64,000 nucleotides of DNA, taken from contig JAFXKY010000058.1 in the NCBI GenBank assembly GCA_017531485.1, forward strand, positions 1 to 64,000, given 5' to 3'. This DNA is from Eubacteriaceae bacterium. GTDB lineage: Bacteria > Bacillota > Clostridia > Eubacteriales > Anaerofustaceae. The notes beneath the pieces are model-generated. The model did not search any database, had not been told where the DNA came from, and saw only the letters and a list, made by a program, of their open reading frames with translations. This document shows, one piece after another, positions 1 to 7,820 of the stretch. Position numbers and translations under genes: made by a program. Position 1 is the first letter of the stretch. Each line of letters opens with the position of its first letter.

Positions 1-75
1 GGAGCTGATGAGAGGACTTGAACCACCAACCTGCTGATTACAAATCAGCTGCTCTGCCGATTGAGCTACATCAGC
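1..75 (-). tRNA. tRNA-Thr (anticodon TGT)
   Basis: Read on the minus strand, the sequence folds as a tRNA cloverleaf. A 7-bp acceptor stem (GCTGATG with CATCAGC) closes it, and the anticodon arm GCTGA/TCAGC encloses loop TTTGTAA with anticodon TGT at plus positions 40-42. The T-arm carries GGTTCAAGTCC. The discriminator base is T at position 3, followed by CC of an encoded CCA tail whose final A lies outside the window, so the gene is cut by one base. Confidence 0.95.
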
Positions 76-85
76 GACAAGAGTT

Positions 86-113
86 ATTATATCAGAGTTT
101 CGGAAAAATGCAA
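86..113 (-). promoter_or_regulatory. Promoter of tRNA-Thr
   Basis: On the minus strand TTGCAT (plus 108-113) is followed after 16 nt by a perfect TATAAT (plus 86-91). The tRNA 5' end lies 11 nt downstream of the -10 box. Good match to a vegetative sigma promoter. Confidence 0.7.
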
Positions 114-184
114 GTGTTTTTTGTGATTTTTTTATTTTTTTGTTACTTTGTTTTGTGAGTGGGGATCGTAATTCTTCGGGTGTA

Positions 185-213
185 TTGAATTTATGGCTGA
201 AATATGGTAAAAT
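185..213 (+). promoter_or_regulatory. Promoter of the csoR-like gene
   Basis: TTGAAT (185-190), a 17-nt spacer and TAAAAT (208-213). Transcription would start near 220, only about 10 nt before the ATG at 230, so the leader would consist almost only of the GGAGG ribosome-binding site at 220-224. Confidence 0.5.
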
Positions 214-229
214 CAGCTCGGAGGAAAGT

Positions 230-634
230 ATGGAAAACAATAATTTCAAGGACACGGATCTGCCTCTGGGACATCACATCCACGAAGACGGCACGATCCA
301 TCACGATCATGATCACGATATAAATATACCGCACGAAGAGGACACTCACACCCACTCTCATCCTCACACCCATTCCCATGCGCAGACCAAGTCTGTCATA
401 AACCGCCTTTCGAGGGCAATCGGGCATCTTGAGTCAATAAAAAGAATGGTCGAAGAAGGAAGGGACTGCACGGAAGTTCTCGTTCAGCTTTCGGCGGTGA
501 AGGCGGCAATAAACAACACGAGCAAGGTTATCCTCAAGGATCATATCGATCACTGCATCGTCGACGCGGCGAAGACGGGGGATATGCAGGCGATCGAAGA
601 GCTGAATAAGGCGATAATGCAGTTTATCAAGTAA
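230..634 (+). CDS. CsoR/RcnR/FrmR-family repressor with His-rich N-terminus
   Basis: A 134-aa cytoplasmic protein. The C-terminal ~85 residues form the all-helical DUF156 (CsoR/RcnR/FrmR) repressor domain. They contain a Cys in the RDC motif, then DHIDHC, which supply the Cys-His-Cys positions typical of CsoR-like copper sensors. The first ~50 residues are unusual: a cluster of about 15 histidines in HDHDHD and THTHSHPHTH runs that could bind metal directly. Start chosen at 230 because GGAGGAAAGT precedes it; an upstream in-frame ATG at 140 lacks such a site. No metal efflux pump follows, so the target operon is unknown. Family assignment is firm; the metal specificity is inferred. Confidence 0.85.
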   Translation: MENNNFKDTDLPLGHHIHEDGTIHHDHDHDINIPHEEDTHTHSHPHTHSHAQTKSVINRLSRAIGHLESIKRMVEEGRDCTEVLVQLSAVKAAINNTSKVILKDHIDHCIVDAAKTGDMQAIEELNKAIMQFIK

Positions 635-648
635 CCGGGGAGAGCCTT

Positions 649-993
649 ATGAGCAGACTTCACACCGACGAATGGCTTATATTGATTCTTGCACATCTGC
701 ATCGTTACGGCGCTATTTACCCGTTGTTTATCCTTATGCCCATATTTGGTGAGGAATATCCTATGCTTGTCTACGGTTCGGTTTTTGTCTTGTGGGCGAT
801 ATATACCGCTGTCGGATATAAAATGCGATGGAAGCATATCTTCTGCTCGTTTCAGCCGATGAAACAGAAGATGACGCCGCACCGCATAAGGTGGCATGAG
901 ATCAAAAGCAGTGATGTGTACGGAATGAGCGCAATATTCGGTTTCTTTGGCATAATGGCGTTTGTATTGCATTTTATAACATTGAAAATGTGA
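649..993 (+). CDS. Small membrane protein, paralogue of the next gene
   Basis: 114 aa with about three hydrophobic segments: one near residues 20-32, one near 40-58 and one at the C-terminus (FGFFGIMAFVLHFITL). The central cytosolic stretch YKMRWKHIFCSF...KMTPHRIRWHEIK is shared with the gene at 1026, which shows recent tandem duplication. The gene starts 15 nt after the csoR-like stop behind GGGGAGAG, so it is probably co-transcribed. I do not recognise the family; the position after a metal sensor makes a role in metal homeostasis possible but unproven. Confidence 0.6.
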   Translation: MSRLHTDEWLILILAHLHRYGAIYPLFILMPIFGEEYPMLVYGSVFVLWAIYTAVGYKMRWKHIFCSFQPMKQKMTPHRIRWHEIKSSDVYGMSAIFGFFGIMAFVLHFITLKM

Positions 994-1025
994 GTCGGGC
1001 AGTTGAAAAGAAGAAGGGAGATAAA

Positions 1026-1364
1026 ATGAAAAAATCCACGAAGCGTAAGATCATTGTCTTTCTTGCATATTTTCATGGAATCGGTGTTTTTATCATCGGG
1101 CTTTTCATAATACCGCTGCTGTTTGCAGAAGAATATGAACTTCTTATATATGGACTGACTATGATAACGCAGGCGGCATACAGGCTCATTGGCTGCAGGA
1201 TGCGGTGGAAGCACGTATATTGTGGGATACAGTTTTCCTTGAGACGGAAAATGACCCCTGAGAGGATAAGGTGGAATGAGCTCAGCAAGCCGGATATGTA
1301 TCTTGAGCCGGGAATATTTTTCTTTGGCGGGATCGCTCTTCTGGCAATATACTTTTCAAACTGA
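1026..1364 (+). CDS. Small membrane protein, paralogue of the preceding gene
   Basis: 112 aa with a basic N-terminus (MKKSTKRK) and hydrophobic segments near residues 9-30, 38-50 and at the C-terminus (GIFFFGGIALLAIYF). It shares the signature MRWKH...KMTPERIRWNEL with the gene at 649. Start at 1026 is set by GAAGGGAGATAAA; an in-frame ATG at 990 has no ribosome site. Function unknown. The pair sits immediately upstream of the duplication junction at 1388-1446. Confidence 0.6.
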   Translation: MKKSTKRKIIVFLAYFHGIGVFIIGLFIIPLLFAEEYELLIYGLTMITQAAYRLIGCRMRWKHVYCGIQFSLRRKMTPERIRWNELSKPDMYLEPGIFFFGGIALLAIYFSN

Positions 1365-1387
1365 CGGATATAAAATCGGATACATGC

Positions 1388-1446
1388 AGGAGGAAATATG
1401 AAAAAAATACTCATGATAGTCGCTTCTTGGCGATAATGCAGTTTAT
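1388..1446. repeat. Duplication junction: reductase 5' end joined to csoR 3' end
   Basis: Positions 1388-1428 copy the ribosome-binding site and first codons of the FMN reductase gene (2552-2592) with 2 mismatches in 41 nt. Directly after, 1429-1446 is an exact 18-nt copy of the csoR-like gene's 3' end (610-627). The reading frame opened at 1398 is soon closed. This order, downstream gene start joined to upstream gene end, is what a tandem duplication of the whole interval leaves at its junction. Confidence 0.85.
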
Positions 1447-1468
1447 AATAAATTTGTAGGAGGGATAT

Positions 1469-2521
1469 ATGGGATTATCACTCAGCAGTATTCACATTTT
1501 CGGCGATATTGCGCCTGCGAATTGCGGATTTTCGTTTAAGTCTTTTTCGCCGGGGCGTATGACCTGTGTGGATGATTTTTCAGAAAAAGCTCCCGATTAT
1601 TCGTATAAAGCAGCGAAAAAGATTTCTCAGGAAACAGAATTTCCGGTGCTTCTTTTTGACGTGTTCGACAGTGATATGATCGAGTTTGATTTTTTTATCG
1701 GTGGAAAAATTGTTGCAGGATATTCAGATTATGAGTATGTCTCCAATAAAAAACTCTATGATATTCCCAAAATGGCAGGATATGAAGAAGGGAATAAAAA
1801 ACGTTTTTCAAATATTCTTGCCTGTTCCGATACGGAGCTGAAAATAAATATGCTCGAGGAATTTTTTGGTGTATGTCTTCTTTATGATCCTGAATTGGCT
1901 GATTCAGAAGATATATTCTTCAGATTAAAAAGTGAAGCTGTGTATAACGAATATATAGAAGCTGAAAATGCAATCACAGGTAAACAAGCTCCCATAAAAG
2001 TAAGGTTGATTTCTCAGTATCCGGGTAAAATCTTTAATAATAGGTTTGGTGAATCAAGAAGAACGAAGCCGCATTTTTACCTGTATGGATATACAGATAA
2101 AAGTTCAGGTCATATCCTCACACCTGTAGAATTTACGGGGAAAGGTCTTGAACCGACAGGTCCGGATATTTACAGTCAGCAAGTGCAGGAGGTTGATCAG
2201 AGGTTTATAAAGGATAAGAATTATTACATGACAAATAAAATTACTTTTTCCGATATGTGTCCTGGAGGATACCGCGGTAAAACAATGACCCTTCCCCCGG
2301 GATTCTATCCCTTTGATTTTCTGCCATCAGGAAAGTTTCTCATTGAAGGAATGAATCGCATATATATTGTCGATGAAAATATGAAAATCATATCAAAGCA
2401 GTCCGTTAAAGGTGAAATAAGTGATATTATAGATAATTATATCCTTACAACTACAGGGGACAGCTTTTGCGGATATTGCTACGACCCCAAAGCAAAAGTA
2501 TATATTTATGAAATTGTTTAG
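1469..2521 (+). CDS. Hypothetical protein, AT-rich orphan
   Basis: 350 aa, no signal peptide or membrane segment visible. It is rich in Asp, Phe, Tyr and Lys, and visibly more AT-rich than its neighbours (many AAA, ATA and TTT codons), which suggests later acquisition. The C-terminal part contains an alternation of short hydrophobic strands (FYPFDFLPSGKFLIEG, RIYIVDE) that could form repeated beta blades. A strong AGGAGGGATAT site fixes the start. It lies exactly between the duplication scar and the FMN reductase. I do not recognise the family and propose no function. Confidence 0.65.
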   Translation: MGLSLSSIHIFGDIAPANCGFSFKSFSPGRMTCVDDFSEKAPDYSYKAAKKISQETEFPVLLFDVFDSDMIEFDFFIGGKIVAGYSDYEYVSNKKLYDIPKMAGYEEGNKKRFSNILACSDTELKINMLEEFFGVCLLYDPELADSEDIFFRLKSEAVYNEYIEAENAITGKQAPIKVRLISQYPGKIFNNRFGESRRTKPHFYLYGYTDKSSGHILTPVEFTGKGLEPTGPDIYSQQVQEVDQRFIKDKNYYMTNKITFSDMCPGGYRGKTMTLPPGFYPFDFLPSGKFLIEGMNRIYIVDENMKIISKQSVKGEISDIIDNYILTTTGDSFCGYCYDPKAKVYIYEIV

Positions 2522-2561
2522 TATTGTTGTCAATAAATATCTTAAATGATAAGGAGGTAAT

Positions 2562-3122
2562 ATGAAAAAGATACTCATGATAGTCGCTTCTTTCAGAAAG
2601 AATTCTTTCAACAGGCAGCTTGCGGAGGCTGTGGGAGAATTATTTAGAGGGAAGGCGGAAGTAAAGATTCTGGAATACGGTGATGTGCCGTTATTTAATC
2701 AGGATATGGAATTCCCAACGCCTGAAGCTGTGGGAAGGGTCAGAGAAGAAGTTTTATCTTCTGACGGCATATGGATCTTTTCACCGGAATACAACTCAAA
2801 AACTCCGGGAGTTCTTAAAAATCTCCTCGACTGGCTGTCCCGTCCCGTAACAGAAACGGCAGGTTCACGGGAAAGCGCCGTAAGGGGAAAATGCGTCACT
2901 GTTTCATCCGTCGCAGGCAAGAGCGCGGGAGCAGGCGTCAGGAAGGACCTTTCGGAGCTTCTTTCAAAGATGTCCATGAACGTTGTTTACGGCGAAGGTT
3001 GCGGCATTGCCCTTGGAAGTGATGCGTTCAGCACGGGAAAGATGGATCTTTCTGAAGAAGAAATAAATATGTTCAGGGCACAGGCTGAAGAGCTTCTGAG
3101 AGCGGCAGGACAGATGATATGA
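2562..3122 (+). CDS. NADPH-dependent FMN reductase family protein
   Basis: 186 aa, a one-domain flavodoxin fold. The N-terminus MKKILMIVASFRKNSFNRQ is the FMN phosphate-binding loop, and FSPEYNSKTPGVLKNLLDWLSRP is the conserved flavin-contact and dimer segment of the NAD(P)H-dependent FMN reductase/azoreductase family. Such proteins reduce FMN, quinones or azo compounds in the cytoplasm. AAGGAGG precedes the ATG. The gene overlaps the next one by 4 nt (ATGA). Substrate cannot be read from sequence. Confidence 0.88.
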   Translation: MKKILMIVASFRKNSFNRQLAEAVGELFRGKAEVKILEYGDVPLFNQDMEFPTPEAVGRVREEVLSSDGIWIFSPEYNSKTPGVLKNLLDWLSRPVTETAGSRESAVRGKCVTVSSVAGKSAGAGVRKDLSELLSKMSMNVVYGEGCGIALGSDAFSTGKMDLSEEEINMFRAQAEELLRAAGQMI

Positions 3123-3619
3123 TAAGGAAAATTTCCTTGAAAATGACGATGGGGCAGGCGATGATGGTATTCATTGTCGGGCTGATGATGGGGACAGTGT
3201 TCTTATTCGGGGAAGCGTACTGGAATAAGGAAATAACTCCGGATGAGGCGCGCCATTTAACGGCGATATACGAATCTCACAAAGTGTCAAGAAGCCGTCA
3301 TTCGATCAGGGAAATAGTTGTAAGATTCTCGGATCATGATGATCTCTGTATCGCCGGTTGTTGCGTAGATGCGGAAATGATCGGAGAGTTGCGGGATATC
3401 CCTGCCGGTGCAAAGGCTGAGATGCTTGTTCATCCAAATTCGGATACGATAATCGAGATGAGCGTTCAAGGCAAAGAGATCGTGGATTTTGACGAAGCCA
3501 TGAAGGATCTGATGAAAGAAAAGACGGGATTCGGGACTTTGGGGATATTTATGTATTGTTGTGCTCTGGCAGGACTGATCGGAATGTATTTAAATCGGGG
3601 GATCAGTCCGGGGATATAA
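3119..3619 (+). CDS. Hypothetical membrane protein with two terminal TM segments
   Basis: 166 aa. A hydrophobic helix at residues ~13-32 (MMVFIVGLMMGTVFLFG) and another near the C-terminus (FGTLGIFMYCCALAGLIGMYL) flank an extracytoplasmic or cytosolic domain of about 100 residues. That domain has a strand-rich pattern (REIVVRFSDHDDLCIAGCC) and a Cys pair. Translationally coupled to the FMN reductase through ATGA. Family not recognised. Confidence 0.6.
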   Translation: MIRKISLKMTMGQAMMVFIVGLMMGTVFLFGEAYWNKEITPDEARHLTAIYESHKVSRSRHSIREIVVRFSDHDDLCIAGCCVDAEMIGELRDIPAGAKAEMLVHPNSDTIIEMSVQGKEIVDFDEAMKDLMKEKTGFGTLGIFMYCCALAGLIGMYLNRGISPGI

Positions 3620-3643
3620 TGCGATGAAGGAAAGAGGGAGAAG

Positions 3644-4126
3644 ATGAAAGAATATAAAACATATACATTCGAAGAGATCATTGATGACGTAAGGCTTTCG
3701 CAGGAAGCGTGGGACAGGGTAAGGAGTGTGCCGAAGGAAGAGTACGCCGATGCGATCAGGCGTGAGGTAGCTTGTCCGGAGGGATTTCTCGAAAAGCTCA
3801 GAGGAAAGAGTATTGAAGAGCAGATGAAGTATTACTGTGTCGTTGAGGAAGAATACCACTCAAGAACAGCGTACGGCGAGATCACCAGGGAAAACATGAG
3901 AAGCTTCGGATATGCGCTTGAAAATTTCAGCGGTGTCAAGGGGCTTATAGTTGATGATGGAGTGATCATCGGCGTAATAATGAAATATGCTTTTGATTGG
4001 AGTGGATCGGGAGTACCGGCATTTCCTTATCAGACGATATGTACATATTCCGCAAGCGACAACAATGGTTCGGGATATGTGGACAGGGATGATTATGCAC
4101 ACCTTTGCTGTGTGATGGAGGAATAA
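3644..4126 (+). CDS. Hypothetical soluble protein
   Basis: 160 aa, acidic and soluble, with no signal peptide. The N-terminal half is helical and charged, the C-terminal half more strand-like and ends in Cys-Cys (HLCCVMEE). GGGAGAAG precedes the ATG. It lies in the same plus-strand run as its neighbours, 24 nt after the previous stop. I do not recognise a family. Confidence 0.55.
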   Translation: MKEYKTYTFEEIIDDVRLSQEAWDRVRSVPKEEYADAIRREVACPEGFLEKLRGKSIEEQMKYYCVVEEEYHSRTAYGEITRENMRSFGYALENFSGVKGLIVDDGVIIGVIMKYAFDWSGSGVPAFPYQTICTYSASDNNGSGYVDRDDYAHLCCVMEE

Positions 4127-4131
4127 CAGAT

Positions 4132-4455
4132 ATGAAGAAATTAAAAGTTATTTCAATTTCGGGACAGGAAAGTTACGTCCTGAGAGATGAAGCGACAAAA
4201 GACGAATATAAGGGTGATTTCGGGTTTATAAATTTTGATGATGTTCCTGTAGTGGGGGATTACATTTTTATGTCCGAAACCGTATGTACCGATAAGGAAG
4301 AATGTCTCGGCGGAGTATTCCGTTCGGGACATTATTACGGACCTTACGGGAATGATGCAGTAAGCATAAGAAAAGGCAGAAGGATCACGGATGTTGACTT
4401 TATTGTGCTTGTTAAAGAAGACAGGACATATCTGCTTCACAGATATTACGGATGA
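4132..4455 (+). CDS. Hypothetical small soluble protein
   Basis: 107 aa, with alternating short strands (LKVISISGQESYVLRDE) that suggest a small beta-barrel. The start at 4132 is preferred because GGAGGAATAACAGAT lies upstream, within the end of the preceding gene; an in-frame ATG at 4105 would overlap that gene. Followed by an intrinsic terminator at 4487. Function unknown. Confidence 0.55.
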   Translation: MKKLKVISISGQESYVLRDEATKDEYKGDFGFINFDDVPVVGDYIFMSETVCTDKEECLGGVFRSGHYYGPYGNDAVSIRKGRRITDVDFIVLVKEDRTYLLHRYYG

Positions 4456-4486
4456 TATTGTCGGAATGAATATTAATATTAAATAT

Positions 4487-4511
4487 AAGCCGTTTTATGC
4501 GGCTTTTTTTG
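4487..4511 (+). terminator. Intrinsic terminator
   Basis: AAGCCG pairs with CGGCTT across a TTTTATG loop and runs into at least eight T. It ends the transcript of the 2562-4455 group. Confidence 0.75.
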
Positions 4512-4560
4512 TAATCGGGAGATGTATGTGATATAATCATAATATATGCAGGAGGAGAAT

Positions 4561-4863
4561 ATGAAAGAGACGGATAAAAGAAATGATCATGGCAAAGTGG
4601 CTTACATGGAAAGCATAGTTGCCGCATTTTTCGTTACGTTCTTAATTGGTATTATCATGTTTTTTGCGGTATTGTTCACAGACGAAACGAAGCTGTATCT
4701 TGTTGAGAGTGTGAAGATCGCAAGCATGATGGGGTTTGGAGCATATTTTTTACTTTATGGCTATAAAGAAAGAAAAAAGCTGTTTATTATCGTCGGAGCA
4801 TCTCAGATAATATTACAGATACTCAGACTTATAGATTTCTTTACTGATTATATTATCGGTTGA
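4561..4863 (+). CDS. Small integral membrane protein
   Basis: 100 aa with three hydrophobic segments: residues ~17-38 (SIVAAFFVTFLIGIIMFFAV), ~55-70 and ~76-95. The start at 4561 is fixed by AGGAGGAGAAT; a Met five codons earlier lies inside that site. A TATAAT-like box (ATAATC region near 4530) lies shortly upstream, consistent with its own promoter after the terminator at 4487. No family recognised. Confidence 0.6.
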   Translation: MKETDKRNDHGKVAYMESIVAAFFVTFLIGIIMFFAVLFTDETKLYLVESVKIASMMGFGAYFLLYGYKERKKLFIIVGASQIILQILRLIDFFTDYIIG

Positions 4864-4907
4864 TACACCGAAAGTTGCAGGATAAATAAGGGAGCCGAGG
4901 AGGAATC

Positions 4908-5501
4908 ATGAAAATATACGACATATCGCAGGAAGTCTTTTCATGCGTTGTCTATCCCGGGGATACTGTGCCGGAGATGAAAAAAGTAAAGCGCATGGAA
5001 GACGGAGAGGTTTATAATCTGACGGATTTTTATATGTGTGCGCACAACGGAACGCACATTGACAGCCCGTTTCACTTTTTCAAAGACGGAAAGACCGTAG
5101 AACAGCTTTGTCTTGAAAAAATGGTGGGTTACTGCGCGGTGGTTTCCCACAGCGGAGAGATGACGGCTGAGGATGCGGAGAATATATTGAAGACTGCATC
5201 TTCTTACGGGGAAGATGCCACAAAGAGGATCGTCGTAAAGGGTGAAAGCGTAATAAGTCTTTCAGCGGCGAAGGTTTTCGCAGAAAGCGGAATATGGCTC
5301 ATCGGAGTTGAAAGTCAGTTTGTCGGGCCTGAAAATGCACCTATGGCGGTGCATAAATGCCTTCTCGGAACGGAAGCTGTCCTTCTGGAAGGGCTGAGGC
5401 TCGGGGAAGTGCAGGACGGGAAGTATATTTTATCTGCGGCGCCGATAAATCTCGCAGGCATTGACGGTGCGCCTTGCAGGGCTTTGCTCATTGAGATGTG
5501 A
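4908..5501 (+). CDS. Cyclase family protein (kynurenine-formamidase-like)
   Basis: 197 aa, a single cyclase-family domain. The motif HNGTHIDSPFHFF (around residues 46-58) is the metal-binding HxGTHxDxPxHF signature of the family that includes bacterial kynurenine formamidase KynB and other amidohydrolase-like enzymes. No tryptophan-degradation gene is nearby, so the substrate is open. Start follows GAGGAGGAATC. It heads a tightly packed plus-strand series of genes to 10064. Confidence 0.85.
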   Translation: MKIYDISQEVFSCVVYPGDTVPEMKKVKRMEDGEVYNLTDFYMCAHNGTHIDSPFHFFKDGKTVEQLCLEKMVGYCAVVSHSGEMTAEDAENILKTASSYGEDATKRIVVKGESVISLSAAKVFAESGIWLIGVESQFVGPENAPMAVHKCLLGTEAVLLEGLRLGEVQDGKYILSAAPINLAGIDGAPCRALLIEM

Positions 5502-5508
5502 GGAAGAT

Positions 5509-6435
5509 ATGAAAGAGATAATTTATTTTAAAGGCTCAGACGGAGAGATCCCTGCGAACGTATTTTATCCCGAAGGGAAGGTTCGCGCAGTAGTGCAGTT
5601 TGTCCACGGAATGACGGAACATTCGGGGAGGTATGAAGAATTTGCGGAGTATCTTAATTCGCATGACGTAGCATTCGTATCATATGACCTTCGCGGGCAT
5701 GGAAAGAATAAAATCTCTCCAACAGCTTCATTCGGTGAAGGCGGCTGGGAGAAGAGCATCGACGACATAAAATACTGCGGGGATATGATCGGCGGGAAAT
5801 TTCGCGGAATTCCGAAATTCCTGCTCGGTTTTTCGCTTGGGTCGTTTCTCGTAAGGGAATATCTCGGGAAATATCCCGGGTGTGATGAAGGTGCGATAAT
5901 CATGGGGACAGGCACCCAACCGAAGATGCTGCTTGGTATCCTCATGGCTGTTGTCGGCAGGGAAGTGAAAAACGGCGGATATGATAATGTGACGCCGCTT
6001 GTAAAAAAGCTTTCCATGGAAACTTACAACAAAAAGTTCAAAAATGCAAAGACGGGTTTTGACTGGCTTTGCAGTGATGAAGATGAAGTATTGAAGTACA
6101 TAAGTGATGAACTTTGTGCGGAAAGTATCTCATCGGGACTGTTTTATGAGCTTCTGGGGTCAATGAAGCGTACGGCGGACAGGAAGATATACGATTCGTA
6201 TGATAAGGATATGCCGCTAATGGTAATTTCAGGCGAAGATGATCCTGTTGGGGATTTTTCGAAAGGTGTAAGGAAGGTCTTTGGCCGCATGAAAAGCGGA
6301 GGGCTGAAAAATGCCCGGATCGTGCTGCTTGCATCTTGTCGCCATGATGTCTTACACGAAAAAAGATCCGCTGCCGCGAAAAGGGCATCGGAATTTATTA
6401 CAGAATTTATAAATGACTACACGGAGGGAATATGA
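5509..6435 (+). CDS. Alpha/beta hydrolase, lysophospholipase/S33-like
   Basis: 308 aa. HGMTEHSGRYEEFAEYL near residue 30 and the nucleophile elbow GFSLGS near residue 105 are hallmarks of the monoacylglycerol lipase/lysophospholipase group. An Asp in SGEDDPVG and a His in SCRHDVLHE near the C-terminus complete a Ser-Asp-His triad. No signal peptide, so probably cytoplasmic. The start at 5509 is placed behind GAGGAAGAT, 8 nt after the previous stop, in preference to a longer frame that would run into the cyclase gene. Confidence 0.88.
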   Translation: MKEIIYFKGSDGEIPANVFYPEGKVRAVVQFVHGMTEHSGRYEEFAEYLNSHDVAFVSYDLRGHGKNKISPTASFGEGGWEKSIDDIKYCGDMIGGKFRGIPKFLLGFSLGSFLVREYLGKYPGCDEGAIIMGTGTQPKMLLGILMAVVGREVKNGGYDNVTPLVKKLSMETYNKKFKNAKTGFDWLCSDEDEVLKYISDELCAESISSGLFYELLGSMKRTADRKIYDSYDKDMPLMVISGEDDPVGDFSKGVRKVFGRMKSGGLKNARIVLLASCRHDVLHEKRSAAAKRASEFITEFINDYTEGI

Positions 6436-7061
6436 AAACCATAATTATAAACGCAAGTCCGAGAAATAATTTCAACACGGCGCTTCTTTTAAAGGAAGCC
6501 GCAAAAGGCGCAGAAGAAGTCGGAGAAGTGAAGTACATCGATCTTTATGACCTCTCTTTTTCGGGATGTGTCAGCTGTCTTTCATGCAAAAATAAGGCGG
6601 CGAAGGTGCAGTGCAGATGTTATCACAAAGATGACATTACGGATATCATAAATGAAATATATACATCCGATCATCTCATCATCGGTTCTCCCATATATTT
6701 CTCTCAGGTCACGGCAGGCTTCAGGGCAGTTATGGAAAGAGCAGTATTCCCTGCTTTGTCATACAATGATTACAAAAGCACATTCGGCGGTAAAGTTGAT
6801 GTAGATATCTTCCTTACGATGAATGTTGGTAAGGAAGGATATGAAAAGATGTACAAGGACAAGTTCGCAGGGGAGTTCGGTTCATTCGGGCTTCTGAACG
6901 GTAAAGTCAATATTTATCCTTTCTGCGACACTCTGCAGGTAGAGGATTATTCAAAATACAACATGGCAGGATTCAGCGAAGAACACAAGAGAAAAGTGCA
7001 TGAAGAAGAATTCCCGAAGTGTCTTGAAATGGCTTACGGAATCGGAAAGGGAATAAAATAA
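6432..7061 (+). CDS. Flavodoxin-family NAD(P)H:FMN oxidoreductase
   Basis: 209 aa. MKTIIINASPRNNFNTALLL is the FMN-binding loop of the multimeric flavodoxin/iron-sulfur flavoprotein family. A Cys cluster GCVSCLSCKNKAAKVQCRC near residues 45-65 resembles the Cys motif in clostridial NAD(P)H-dependent oxidoreductases of this family. SPIYFSQVTAGFRAVMERA is the conserved flavin contact. Overlaps the lipase by ATGA and the next gene by one base, so it is part of the same transcript. Confidence 0.85.
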   Translation: MKTIIINASPRNNFNTALLLKEAAKGAEEVGEVKYIDLYDLSFSGCVSCLSCKNKAAKVQCRCYHKDDITDIINEIYTSDHLIIGSPIYFSQVTAGFRAVMERAVFPALSYNDYKSTFGGKVDVDIFLTMNVGKEGYEKMYKDKFAGEFGSFGLLNGKVNIYPFCDTLQVEDYSKYNMAGFSEEHKRKVHEEEFPKCLEMAYGIGKGIK

Positions 7062-7816
7062 TGTTTGAGAAGATCACGGGTAATATTTACATCCACCCTG
7101 CGGAAACATACACCGACCGCCCCAACATCGGGCTCATCGTCGGGGAGAAGTATTCACTTTTGTTTGATGCGGGAAATTCGGTATATCACGTAGAGAATCT
7201 GAAAAATGAGCTTCGCGAGCAGGGGCTCAGGGAACCGGATTTCGTCGTTATCTCTCATTGGCACTGGGACCATTCTTACGGAGCAGACGCATGGAAGAAA
7301 ACGGTCATTGCGGGAGAAAAGACGAATGAATATTTAAAGAAGATGACTTCATGGAAGTGGGATGACCGGTCAATGCAGGAAAGGCTCGAAAGCGGAGAGG
7401 ACATTGAGTTCTGTCATCATATGGTGAAAAGGGAATATCCCGACAGAAGCATTATCACCGTCAAGACTGCGGATATCGTCTTTTCCGATACCCTCACAAT
7501 TGACCTTGGCGGAGTTACTGCGGAACTTTCCCACATTGCAGGGCCTCATTCCGAGGACAGCATTGTGTGCTTCGTTCCGGAAGATGAGTTTTTGTTCCTC
7601 GGCGACAGCAACAGCAAGGATCTTCTGAATAACAAGTGGCATTTTGACATTGAGCACGAAGAACTTCTGGAAGACGAGATTTCGAAGATCCCGTATGATA
7701 AGGTGTTGGTGGAAGAATATATCAGCCGTCTTGAAAACATCCCGTTTGATAAATGCATCGGAGGTCATATGGACATTATGGACAGGGACGGGCTTTATAA
7801 GATGGTGAGAGAGTAG
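7061..7816 (+). CDS. MBL-fold metallo-hydrolase
   Basis: 251 aa. The metal motif SHWHWDHSYG (HxHxDH, around residues 67-73) and later conserved His (AGPHSEDS) and Asp (LFLGDSNSKD) residues and a C-terminal GGHMD match the metallo-beta-lactamase fold. These enzymes hydrolyse thioesters, lactones or phosphodiesters; the substrate cannot be told here. The start codon overlaps the stop of the flavodoxin gene (TAATG). Confidence 0.88.
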   Translation: MFEKITGNIYIHPAETYTDRPNIGLIVGEKYSLLFDAGNSVYHVENLKNELREQGLREPDFVVISHWHWDHSYGADAWKKTVIAGEKTNEYLKKMTSWKWDDRSMQERLESGEDIEFCHHMVKREYPDRSIITVKTADIVFSDTLTIDLGGVTAELSHIAGPHSEDSIVCFVPEDEFLFLGDSNSKDLLNNKWHFDIEHEELLEDEISKIPYDKVLVEEYISRLENIPFDKCIGGHMDIMDRDGLYKMVRE

Positions 7817-7820
7817 TGAA

